The position numbers and the translations under genes were made by a program. Below, piece after piece: positions 1-7,042 of a DNA stretch of 9,769 nt (its first letter is position 1; each line of letters starts with the position of its first letter). Source of the DNA: Gammaproteobacteria bacterium (GTDB taxonomy: Bacteria > Pseudomonadota > Gammaproteobacteria > Pseudomonadales > Azotimanducaceae); assembly GCA_030430515.1 (NCBI GenBank), contig JAUIKX010000121.1, forward strand, positions 1-9,769, read 5' to 3'. Below the pieces are notes generated by a model. The model did not search any database and had not been told where the DNA came from. It saw only the letters and a program-made list of their open reading frames with translations.

Positions 1-1617
1 CTGCTGGCCGCGGTCGTCGCAGAGGGTGGCCGAGTGGCCTCAGGCATTCTCGCACCCCTCAACCAGTCCGGCGATGCAGAAGGTTGCACCTGGAACGCTG
101 GTGAGGTTGGCACCCCTGCGGGCTTTCAGGCGGCATTCTCGGAGTTTGTGCAAGGCGGCTGGCTTGGCCTGAGCGGCAATACCGAGTTCGGCGGCCAGGG
201 CATGCCGAAGATGCTGGGTTGTCTCCTTGAAGAGATGTTCTGGTCAGCGAACCCCAGCTTTTTCCTCTACGGCTCGCTGACGGTGGGTGCTGGCCTGTGT
301 ATCGACTCCCATGGCACTGCCGAACAGAAGTCCGCCTACTTGCCGAAGCTCTATACCGGCGAATGGGTGGGCGCGATGTGCCTGACCGAAGCCCACGCCG
401 GAACGGATCTGGGCCTCATCCGAACGAAGGCGGAGCCGCAGGCCGACGGCTCGTATGCGATCACCGGAACGAAGATTTTCATCACTGCCGGTGAGCACGA
501 CCTGGCGGAAAACATCATTCATCTGGTGCTTGCCAAACTGCCCGATGCGCCTTCCGGGTCGAAAGGCATTTCGTTGTTCATCGTGCCGAAATTCATGCAC
601 GACGCAGAGGGCAACATCACCGAACGAAACGGTGTGGCGAGCGGCTCGATCGAGCACAAGATGGGCATTCGCGCCAGCGCCACGAACGTGATGAACTTCG
701 ACGGGGCCACTGGCTACCTGCTGGGCGAAGCCAATCAGGGGCTGGCGTGCATGTTCACCATGATGAACTACGAACGGCTGTCGGTGGGCCTCCAGGGCCT
801 TGGCGCCGGCGAGATGGCTTACCAGCTCGCTGCTCGCTACGCGCGGGATCGCCTGCAGGGCCGCGCGCCCACCGGCCCGCAGAACCCCGAGGCGGCGGCA
901 GACTCTCTGCTCGTGCACCCGGATGTTCGTCGCATGCTGCTCACAGCGCGTGCTTACACGGAAGGCGGTCGTGCGTTTGCCATGTTCGTGGGTCTGCAGC
1001 TCGATCGCGGCAGATATGCCGGTGACACCCGGGCGCAGGCGTTTTCTGAGCTGCTCACGCCGGTGGCCAAAGCGTTTCTCACCGACCGTGGCTTCGAGAG
1101 CGCGGTGCTGTCGCAACAGGTGTTCGGTGGCCATGGCTACATCCAGGAGTGGGGCGCCGAACAGGTCGTTCGCGATACCCGCATCGCGCAGATCTACGAA
1201 GGCACGAACGGTATTCAGGCCATGGACCTCATCGGTCGAAAAGTGCTGCGCGATGGCGGCCAGACACTGCAGGCGCTCATTGAGTACATGCGTGGCAGTG
1301 CGGGTAGCGAGGAGTTCGCAGCGTCCCTCAACGCGGCTTTCGAGCGTTTGCTGAGGGTGACCGGGTCTGTTGTCGAGCGCAGCCGTGAAGATGCCAGCTT
1401 GCCGGGCGCGGTAGCGACCGACTATCTCGATCTTGTGGGTCATGTTGTTTTTGCATGGCTCTGGTCCCGCATGGCGGGAGCAGAAGGGGCATCAGAGGCG
1501 AAGGTCGCAACTGCGCGCTTTTACTTCGACCGGCTGCTGCCGCGCACGCTGGCGCTCGAAGCGGGCATCGAAGCGGCATCGACTTGCGTTGCCGATTTTC
1601 CGGAGGATGCGTTTTGA
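1..1617 (+). CDS. Acyl-CoA dehydrogenase, DmdC-like long family (5' end outside window)
   Basis: FAD-dependent alpha,beta-dehydrogenation of an acyl-CoA thioester in the cytoplasm, feeding electrons to ETF. The frame is open from base 1, and in-frame residues before the GTG at 34 (AEGGRVASGILAPLNQ) already match the family, so that GTG is internal and roughly 55-60 N-terminal residues are missing. 538 residues are visible. Flavin/substrate motifs CLTEAHAGTDLG (about bases 379-414) and ITGTKIFIT (about 460-486) are present, followed by the helical domain with YERLSVGLQG and QVFGGHGYIQEW. The catalytic-base motif YEGTNGIQ has its Glu codon at 1198-1200. A C-terminal extension of over 100 residues after it is typical of the roughly 600-residue DmdC/AcdA group rather than short-chain enzymes of about 380 residues. 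DmdC acts on methylmercaptopropionyl-CoA in DMSP degradation, but many paralogues act on fatty acyl-CoAs, so the substrate is not assigned. Its stop overlaps the lepB start. Confidence 0.93.
   Translation: MLAAVVAEGGRVASGILAPLNQSGDAEGCTWNAGEVGTPAGFQAAFSEFVQGGWLGLSGNTEFGGQGMPKMLGCLLEEMFWSANPSFFLYGSLTVGAGLCIDSHGTAEQKSAYLPKLYTGEWVGAMCLTEAHAGTDLGLIRTKAEPQADGSYAITGTKIFITAGEHDLAENIIHLVLAKLPDAPSGSKGISLFIVPKFMHDAEGNITERNGVASGSIEHKMGIRASATNVMNFDGATGYLLGEANQGLACMFTMMNYERLSVGLQGLGAGEMAYQLAARYARDRLQGRAPTGPQNPEAAADSLLVHPDVRRMLLTARAYTEGGRAFAMFVGLQLDRGRYAGDTRAQAFSELLTPVAKAFLTDRGFESAVLSQQVFGGHGYIQEWGAEQVVRDTRIAQIYEGTNGIQAMDLIGRKVLRDGGQTLQALIEYMRGSAGSEEFAASLNAAFERLLRVTGSVVERSREDASLPGAVATDYLDLVGHVVFAWLWSRMAGAEGASEAKVATARFYFDRLLPRTLALEAGIEAASTCVADFPEDAF
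1602..1606 (+). promoter_or_regulatory. Ribosome binding site deciding the TTG start of lepB
   Basis: GGAGG lies inside the last codons of the acyl-CoA dehydrogenase gene, seven bases before TTG 1614. It is the best Shine-Dalgarno match in the area. It supports the TTG start over the longer in-frame extension that reads back to 1455 through dehydrogenase coding sequence. Confidence 0.75.
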
Positions 1618-2252
1618 GCCTGGCAGCGTACTGGCGTGAAAACCGTGGCATTTTGCTGTTTTTTGCGCTCGTTCTTGTATTCAGAAGCAGTTTCGCAGAC
1701 TGGAACGATGTGCCCAGCGGTTCCATGCGGCCAACGATCATCGAAGGCGACCGCCTGCTCGTGAACAAGATGGCCTACGATATCCGTGTGCCGTTCACCA
1801 CCATATCTCTTCTGAAGATCAGCGATCCGCAAAGAGGAGACGTGGCGCTGTTTGACTCCGAAGTGTCGGGCAAACTTCTGGTGAAGCGGGTTGTCGGCCT
1901 GCCGGGAGATGTGATCGCCATGAGAAACAACCGGCTTACGATCAATGGTCAGCCGCTGGGCTACTCTGCAGATGGCGCAGATGTCATCGAGCATCTGCCG
2001 GATGCCGCCCACCATGTTCGGTGGCTGCGTCGGCAATCCGCATACGGCAGCTTCTCAGAGGTCGAAGTGCCGGCCGGGCACTACCTGATGCTGGGCGACA
2101 ACCGGGATAACAGCGCCGATTCGCGTGCGATCGGGTTCGTGCCAAGGATCGAATTCGTCGGGCGATCGCGTGCGATCGCGTTCTCCCTCGACTACGAGAA
2201 TTTTTTCCTGCCGCGCAGAGAACGGTTCTTCAGGCCGCTGGACGCAATCTAG
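1614..2252 (+). CDS. lepB: Signal peptidase I
   Basis: Membrane-bound Ser/Lys endopeptidase that removes signal peptides from exported preproteins. The TTG start at 1614 gives 212 residues. It overlaps the upstream stop (TTGA) and has GGAGG seven bases before it. One hydrophobic segment (about residues 12-28) anchors the protein, followed by the periplasmic catalytic domain. The box B motif PSGSMRPT carries nucleophile Ser37, the box D motif VKRVVGLPGD carries general base Lys91, and the box E motif GDNRDNSADSRAIGFVP spans residues 161-177. E. coli LepB is longer (324 residues) with two membrane segments, so this is the compact one-anchor form. It is not next to lepA, the common partner of the housekeeping copy, so it may be a second paralogue. 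Probably translationally coupled to the dehydrogenase. Confidence 0.93.
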   Translation: MSLAAYWRENRGILLFFALVLVFRSSFADWNDVPSGSMRPTIIEGDRLLVNKMAYDIRVPFTTISLLKISDPQRGDVALFDSEVSGKLLVKRVVGLPGDVIAMRNNRLTINGQPLGYSADGADVIEHLPDAAHHVRWLRRQSAYGSFSEVEVPAGHYLMLGDNRDNSADSRAIGFVPRIEFVGRSRAIAFSLDYENFFLPRRERFFRPLDAI

Positions 2253-2272
2253 ACGCTTGTCGGATCTGGGGC

Positions 2273-2860
2273 TCAGTTACACGGGTGAGCTTCAGCACGG
2301 GTGGGGTCGCACACCGATATCGCCGAAAGGTATGCCGACCAGTTGGCGATGTCTTCTTTCGGCATCTCGTTGGCGTCGGCTGATGTGTCGAAGGCATCCA
2401 GCCGCTTAGCGCGGGTGATGGTGTAAAGGGCTTCGTTTCCCTGGATGACCTTCAGCATGGTGATCTGTCCGAGCTGCGTGATCGCGTTTTTCGGGCACAC
2501 CATGAGTGCGACTTCGGTGGGGTAGCCGTTTTCCTTGCCTGACCAGGTGTTGTACAGCCTGCCTTCCGGGCAGCTTCCTTCGAGGTCTTCCCGCATGTGG
2601 CCGATGAAGTCGGCGGCAGGCGCCACTGGCTGCGCTTCGATGCGCTCGAACTGAATCTTTTCCCCCCAGCCGTCTGCGCGCATCTGCGGATGAATGAACT
2701 CTGCCATCCGCAGCTTGCTGGTCAGCGTATGCGTGCCGTCCAGCCATCCTTCAGGCTGTTCTGCCCGCAGGTGTTCGGTGTCTGTATCGGTCTCTGCGGG
2801 TGTGCTTGCACAACCCGTGATGATCAACATGCCGAGAGCGATGAAGGCGGGCAGGCGCAT
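2273..2860 (-). CDS. Putative lipoprotein of unknown function with four mature-chain cysteines
   Basis: A 195-residue protein I do not recognise as a named family. The N-terminus is a lipoprotein signal: a hydrophobic stretch (residues 4-15) ending in ITGC, with Cys17 as the likely lipidated residue. After a Thr/Glu-rich linker comes a compact domain with WLDGTHTL, EFIHPQ, DGWGEKIQFE and NGYPTEVALMVCPKN. Besides Cys17 there are cysteines at 97, 122, 184 and 194, enough for two disulfides in the envelope. The ATG at 2858-2860 shares one base with the stop of the nucleoside hydrolase gene (TGATG), with GGAGAG about nine bases upstream. That makes it better than the longer frame reading back to 3001, which would overlap the hydrolase. 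It is the last gene of the minus-strand run and ends 20 bases from the convergent lepB stop. No obvious hairpin terminator lies between them. Confidence 0.82.
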   Translation of the reverse strand: MRLPAFIALGMLIITGCASTPAETDTDTEHLRAEQPEGWLDGTHTLTSKLRMAEFIHPQMRADGWGEKIQFERIEAQPVAPAADFIGHMREDLEGSCPEGRLYNTWSGKENGYPTEVALMVCPKNAITQLGQITMLKVIQGNEALYTITRAKRLDAFDTSADANEMPKEDIANWSAYLSAISVCDPTRAEAHPCN

Positions 2861-3762
2861 CAGTGCACGCTCTCCACAACGTCGAGAACGAAGCCGCGCT
2901 TGCCGTTCGCCGAAAAACCCGTGCAGTAAATTGTTTTTCCAGGTAACCCTGGTCCGGTCGCAAGGTGCGGCGGCCCCGTGTCCTGCTCTGTGATCTGCCA
3001 TCCGCGTTGCTCGGTGGTGAAGTACTCAGGGTGCTTCAGGTAGGAGATGGTGGCGGAGTCCCAGGGGTGAAAACCATCGTCCGCCGCAAACTGTCCGGTC
3101 CAATGTCTGCACCAGGCCAGAGAGTTTTCGTAAAAGTACTTCGCCGTATCGCTGCCGCGGGCCAGGATCGCTTTGAGGTCTTCCTCCGTGACGCAAACCT
3201 GGCTTGTCAGCTCGAAGCCTGCCATGACGACTTCAATGCCGGCGTCATTGGCCGCCTCCAAAGCGATGCGTGTCGCCAGCGGGTCGTTCTCGAAATTGAA
3301 ATCTCTGACCGGACCGGTGTCTCCGAGCATGAACAGATTCCCTTGCGTGCGGCCGGCGACGATGAGAAGCATCGAAATCTGTGCGAAGGCTTCAGGATGA
3401 TACTTTGCCAGGAGTCCGATATTGGTCAACGGGCCGATGGCGGCGACGGCGCAGGGAGTTTCCTTCAGAACCCGGGCGATGGCCTTAACACCATCATTGT
3501 CGGGCGTTTCGTCGGTCATGAAAGCCTCAGCGCCGCGGGCAACGGGTACGGAGGCATGTTTGAGGGCAACGATTTCCCGGGCGACGCGATGGACTTCCTC
3601 GAGTGGACCATTGCCGTAGACCGTGCTGATGAGCTTCAGGTCGATCTCGGGAGAATTGATGGCTTCGGCGATGGCGAAGCCGTCGTCGATATCTCTGGGT
3701 CGACCCTCGTGATGCACGCCGAGCGCGACATCGGTATCGATGATGAGCGGGATCTGAGTCAT
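2860..3762 (-). CDS. Nucleoside hydrolase (inosine/uridine-preferring family)
   Basis: Hydrolyses the N-glycosidic bond of nucleosides to give free base and ribose. At 300 residues it is the normal family length. The N-terminal calcium site begins IIDTD (Asp9, Asp11) and finishes with DIDDG (Asp24-Asp27), but the two halves are separated by about a dozen residues (ALGVHHEGRPR) instead of the compact DTDPGxDD. Further family features are AIGPLTNIGLLAKYHP, DFNFENDPLATRIALEA (sugar-binding Asn region) and HPWDSATISYL, where the late metal-binding Asp is expected. No signal peptide, so cytoplasmic. The ATG overlaps the stop of the upstream kinase by four bases (ATGA) and its own stop overlaps the lipoprotein start, so all three are probably co-translated. 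Base preference cannot be read from sequence. The adjoining methylthioribose-kinase-like gene makes methylthioadenosine or a ribonucleoside plausible substrates (inference). Confidence 0.9.
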   Translation of the reverse strand: MTQIPLIIDTDVALGVHHEGRPRDIDDGFAIAEAINSPEIDLKLISTVYGNGPLEEVHRVAREIVALKHASVPVARGAEAFMTDETPDNDGVKAIARVLKETPCAVAAIGPLTNIGLLAKYHPEAFAQISMLLIVAGRTQGNLFMLGDTGPVRDFNFENDPLATRIALEAANDAGIEVVMAGFELTSQVCVTEEDLKAILARGSDTAKYFYENSLAWCRHWTGQFAADDGFHPWDSATISYLKHPEYFTTEQRGWQITEQDTGPPHLATGPGLPGKTIYCTGFSANGKRGFVLDVVESVH

Positions 3763-4751
3763 GCGCTTAACAAACTCCTTGCGGTGTTCAGCCAGCCGAT
3801 CTTCTGTTCCGTCGTTGCGTGCAGAGGCAATTGCGCAACACCGAGAAGCCGGCGGATGATCTCTATGGCGGCGAAGCGCATGGTGAGTCCGTAGTCGAAG
3901 CCGGGTGGCGTGACGTAGCTGCGGAACACGTTGGTCAGTTCGGCCTGGTCGTAGTGGCAGAATGTCAGATGGGCAACCATGACGCCCAGGTCGAACTCCG
4001 GCGGGCCGACGAAGGCGAACTCCGGGTCGATGACGGCAATGCCGTGCACCGGGTGTTTCAGCCAGCTGCCCGGGTAGTAATCACCATGCAGCAGTGCCGG
4101 GCGAGATCCGTGTGGTGCTTTGCCGAGGTAGATGTCGCCCAGTTGAGCCGCTGCGGCGGTTATGGCGGCGTCGGCGCGCAGCGATTCGGCAACCTCCGCA
4201 ATGGGTGCAACGAGCGCCACGCCATTATCGTTCTGCAGTGGAATGTCGAAGATATGCGCGTGATTGAGCGCCCGCATGTCGGGGTTGTCGAGCTCGATGT
4301 TTTCACAGGGCAGCGCATGCAGCTTCCAGAGCCAGTAAACCAGTGCGGTGATCTGCCCGTCGCGGAGGCCGCCGATCGGCTTTCTCGCGTATGCGTCCGT
4401 CATGTCTCCGGTAGAACCCAGGTCTTCCATGGCAAGGAGGTTGTTTGAGGCGTCGTAGCCGAGAATCCCCGGCGTGCGCATGGCGAGCGCAGGCGTTCCG
4501 GCGATGGCCTCATAGAAAGTCCTTTCGCTTTCCAGCCGCTCCACCGGCGCGGGGATATCCGGGTATTTTGCGACGAAAGGCACGGACTGCTTGGCAATGA
4601 ACGTACGCTTTTCTGTCACCACGCGCAGCGTGCGGTTCATATTGCCTTCGCCAGCGCTTTCAAGAGCGCTGATGTGCTCGGCTGCGTCCAGCCAGCCGAG
4701 TGCCTGGAGGTGTGCTTCTACAGCGTCTTTGTGGTCTTGCAGCAGTTCCAA
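3759..4751 (-). CDS. Sugar kinase of the APH fold, methylthioribose-kinase-like
   Basis: An ATP-dependent small-molecule kinase of 330 residues. The nucleotide-binding loop is AGEGNMNRT (residues 33-41), with Lys54 in FIAKQ as the likely ATP-phosphate lysine and AMEDLG at the hinge. The catalytic loop is LLHGDYYPGSW (HGD at 222-224), followed by VIDPEFAFVGPPEFDLG (from 240). The Asp-Pro-Glu metal motif and the FAFxGPxxFDLG tail are hallmarks of 5-methylthioribose kinase (MtnK), unlike the Asp-Phe-Gly of protein kinases. Changes in the loop (HGDYYPGS versus HGDLHTGS of MtnK) leave the exact sugar open: methylthioribose, ribose or another alcohol. The start is a TTG at 4749-4751, because an in-frame TAG (the cyclase stop) lies only two codons upstream. 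No good Shine-Dalgarno sequence precedes it, suggesting coupling to the cyclase. Its end overlaps the nucleoside hydrolase start by four bases, which supports linked function. Confidence 0.85.
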   Translation of the reverse strand: MELLQDHKDAVEAHLQALGWLDAAEHISALESAGEGNMNRTLRVVTEKRTFIAKQSVPFVAKYPDIPAPVERLESERTFYEAIAGTPALAMRTPGILGYDASNNLLAMEDLGSTGDMTDAYARKPIGGLRDGQITALVYWLWKLHALPCENIELDNPDMRALNHAHIFDIPLQNDNGVALVAPIAEVAESLRADAAITAAAAQLGDIYLGKAPHGSRPALLHGDYYPGSWLKHPVHGIAVIDPEFAFVGPPEFDLGVMVAHLTFCHYDQAELTNVFRSYVTPPGFDYGLTMRFAAIEIIRRLLGVAQLPLHATTEQKIGWLNTARSLLSA

Positions 4752-4757
4752 AACGGG

Positions 4758-5684
4758 CTACCGGATGGCGACCGGGTTGATAATTGCTTGCACCGCGCCG
4801 ACAAAGCGTGGCACGCCCAGCACGAACAGAAATTCGTGCACGCCGTCGGCTGCGAGCGCCCGCGTGTCCATGTTCTCGAGGATATAAACACCGTTTTTGG
4901 CCAGGAGCTCGGGGTGCACGGGGAAGAGCTCTGCAGGGTCTTCCCCGGGCAGCACTTCCACCGCCCAGGAGTCAGCGCCGACTGCAACCACCCCCAGACT
5001 TGCCAGGTAGCGAGCCCCGTCTACGCCGAGTCCCGGTTCGCCGGCCATGAACGCAGCTTTGTCCACGTCCATGGTGTTCAGCCAGCCGGTGTGAAACAGC
5101 ACGACATCGCCCTTTTCGATGCGCACGCCCTGGGCCCTGGCCGCAGCTTTGATTTCGGCGCTGTTGAATGCCGTGCCAGCCGGCAGTATGTCTTTGCCTA
5201 GGTGATCTGCCATGTCGATGAGTACGCCGCGCGTGGCGATGGGCGGCAGGTCGTGAATGCCGAGCTTCTTGAGCCCGGTATTGGCGACGAACTCGCTGGC
5301 ATGGTTGCCGTTGTAGTAGGTGTGGTTGATTCCCATGTGTCCCAGGCCATCAATCTGGCTGCCGATACCCATCCATACGTTCATCAGGTCGTCATTGCCC
5401 GTCGCCCTGTTGCTGCCGCCCGGGGTGCCGGTGCCATCTGACAGTTGCAGCACGGTCATTGAGTAGGTGCGAGGTGGGTAGGCCGGCGAATCCGGACCGG
5501 TTTCGACCGCCAGGCGGTAGGTCTTGCCTTCTGTAACCAGCTTTGCAGCTTGAACCAGTTTTTCCGCAGACAGATTGTTGAGCGCCCCCAGCGTATCGTC
5601 AGCGCCGTACTTCGAGGGATACCAGTCATCGCCGGCGAAGGCTGTGGCGGTCAGAAATGCGGTCAGTGCGATGGCCATTCTCAT
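4758..5684 (-). CDS. Exported cyclase-family hydrolase (kynurenine formamidase-like fold)
   Basis: A 308-residue member of the metal-dependent cyclase/amidohydrolase family that includes kynurenine formamidase KynB and isatin hydrolase. These open or close ring or amide bonds; the substrate here is unknown. A signal peptide is evident (hydrophobic residues 4-16, Ala-Phe-Ala at 15-17 before GDD), implying a periplasmic mature enzyme. Domain landmarks: NVWMGIGSQIDGLGHMG (102-118), RGVLIDMADHLG, IEKGDVVLFHTGW, AVGADSWAVEV (234-244), and FPVHPELL (His257) with GVYILENMD (Glu270). The classic metal motif HxGTHxDxxxH reads GIGSQIDGLGH, so Asp112 and His116 are kept while the first two histidines are Gly and Gln. 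ATG at 5682-5684 is chosen because GAGAGGAAG lies about seven bases upstream; a second ATG two codons later is possible. It starts 13 bases after the mpl stop. Confidence 0.88.
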   Translation of the reverse strand: MRMAIALTAFLTATAFAGDDWYPSKYGADDTLGALNNLSAEKLVQAAKLVTEGKTYRLAVETGPDSPAYPPRTYSMTVLQLSDGTGTPGGSNRATGNDDLMNVWMGIGSQIDGLGHMGINHTYYNGNHASEFVANTGLKKLGIHDLPPIATRGVLIDMADHLGKDILPAGTAFNSAEIKAAARAQGVRIEKGDVVLFHTGWLNTMDVDKAAFMAGEPGLGVDGARYLASLGVVAVGADSWAVEVLPGEDPAELFPVHPELLAKNGVYILENMDTRALAADGVHEFLFVLGVPRFVGAVQAIINPVAIR

Positions 5685-5689
5685 GTGAC

Positions 5690-5699
5690 GCTTCCTCTC
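5690..5699 (-). promoter_or_regulatory. Ribosome binding site of the cyclase gene
   Basis: On the minus strand the sequence TGAGAGGAAG overlaps the mpl stop codon and ends a few bases before the cyclase ATG at 5684. It is the strongest Shine-Dalgarno match in the operon and supports this start. It also implies that the cyclase can be translated independently of the broken mpl frame. Confidence 0.65.
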
Positions 5700-7042
5700 A
5701 ATCTGAGTTGCTGTTCTGTGCTTGTAAGGATGAGACGATTTTGCCGTAGATGCCGCCGAATGCGCCGTTGGACATGATGACGATATGGCGCCGTCGCTCC
5801 GACGGTGTGCTGAGGTGGGCGATCAGGCGGTCGATGTCGTCGAATACTCGGGATGGAACGACGCAGTCTGCCGCGAGCTCCGCGACGTCCCAACGGATGT
5901 TTTCGCCGCGGAACCAGATGGCGGAATCCGCTGCGGCGGTGCAGGTCGCCAGCTCGTCTCGCAGGGTGCCCAGCGACATGGTGTGTGTGCGCGGCTCGAT
6001 AACGGCAATGACCTCCTCGTTGCCGACCGCATTGCGCAAGCCCTGCAGCGTCGTGCGTATTGCTGTGGGATGGTGCGCAAAATCGTCGTACACGCGTACG
6101 CTGTCATCTTCGTAGAGCAATGCCGGCGTGGCGCGCAGCCGCGATGGCTGCAAGCGCGTTCTGGGTGTTGTGCGGTCCCAGCAGCTGCCATTTCACGCGG
6201 CCCTGCACGGCATCGTTGATGCAGACATCGAAGGCGGTGCCATCGGCGGTGATGTCCTGCGCGTGGAAGCGTTCGCCGTTATCGCATGCGACGGTGTGTT
6301 TGACCGGGTCTTTGCCGAAGCGCGCCACAGGCGTCCAGCATCCCATTTTCAACGTATCGTCGACGTGATCGTCTGCGCTTGGCGCGATGATCAGACCATC
6401 GCCGGGTACTGTGCGCAGAAGGTTGTGGAACTGGGTCTGAATGGCAGCGAGGTCGGGAAAGATATCTGCGTGATCGTACTCTAGGTTGTTGATGATCAGC
6501 GTGCGCGGCCGGTAGTGGACGAACTTTGATCGGCGGTCGAAATAGGACGTGTCGTACTCGTCGGCTTCCACGACGAAGAACGGCGTATCGCCCAGACGCG
6601 CCGATTGTTCGAGGTTCTTCGGGACACCACCGATCAGGTAGCCGGGGCTGAGCCCCGCGTATTCCAGAATCCAGGCCAGCATGCTGGCCGTGGTGCTTTT
6701 GCCGTGGGTACCGGACACCGCGAGCACCCAGCGGCCGCGAAGAACCACTTCACCGAGCCATTGGGCGCCGGACATGTAGTTGAGCCCGGCATTGAGAATA
6801 TGCTCGATGGCCGGATGGCCTCGTGGCAGGCCGGCATTACCCACGACGATCACGTCGGGCATCGGGTCGAACTGGGCGGGCTCGAAGCCCTCGTAGACCT
6901 CGATACCGGCTGCGGCAAGCTGATCGCTCATGGGCGGGTACAGCGCCTTGTCGCTGCCGGAGACCTCGTGGCCCATGGCTTTGGCCAGCTGCGCGAGGCT
7001 GCCCATCAGGGTGCCGCCTATGCCCAGGAAATAGGTGCGCAT
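5698..7042 (-). pseudogene. mpl: UDP-N-acetylmuramate:L-Ala-gamma-D-Glu-meso-Dap ligase, frame-disrupted
   Basis: Mpl re-attaches recycled murein tripeptide to UDP-MurNAc in the cytoplasm. The gene is split over two frames. The first part (7042 to a TGA at 6104-6106, 312 residues) has the N-terminal FLGIGGTLMGSLA, the ATP loop SGTHGKSTT (about residues 110-118), VVEADEYDTSYFD, NNLEYDHADIF and LGPHNTQNALAAIAAARHAG. The second part (from about 6123 to 5698) continues with VYDDFAHHPTAI, AVIEPRTHTMSLG and HIVIMSNGAFGGIYGK, the normal Mpl C-terminus. From known Mpl sequences about 20 residues, including the conserved RRxE stretch, should lie between AAARHAG and the YDDFAHHP block. They are absent, and the frame moves as expected for a deletion of 3n+2 bases (59 or 62 fits). 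The ATG at 7040-7042 shares one base with the stop of the upstream membrane gene. Both halves are otherwise well conserved, so this is a recent lesion or an assembly error. Confidence 0.85.
6104..6126 (-). other. Frameshift/deletion junction inside mpl
   Basis: Homology to Mpl passes from one minus-strand frame to the next in this short stretch. The upstream frame loses similarity after ARHAG and reaches TGA at 6104-6106. The downstream frame shows family-like LLYEDDSVRVYDDFAHHP starting near 6120. The connecting segment expected in Mpl (about 20 residues) is missing. No homopolymer run or obvious slippage repeat is visible at the joint, so a simple one-base homopolymer error would not explain it. 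Confidence 0.7.

Noticed and set aside
244..1443. 399-codon open frame antisense to the acyl-CoA dehydrogenase
   Set aside because: The plus-strand protein in the same place has clear family motifs. The antisense product is rich in Arg, His and Ala with no recognisable domain, as expected for a shadow frame in GC-rich DNA.
2162..2179. Two copies of the octamer palindrome GCGATCGC within lepB, reminiscent of cyanobacterial HIP1
   Set aside because: They encode part of the LepB C-terminal domain (RSRAIAF). I did not notice the octamer elsewhere in the window, and nothing else here suggests a cyanobacterium, so chance in GC-rich coding DNA is enough.
2253..2272. Possible terminator between convergent lepB and the lipoprotein gene
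   Set aside because: The 20-base gap holds no stem-loop with a T-tract on either strand. Any termination signal would have to lie within the coding sequences.
2965..3894. 309-codon plus-strand frame across the nucleoside hydrolase and kinase
   Set aside because: It is antisense to two well-supported overlapping genes and has no recognisable motif or good ribosome binding site.
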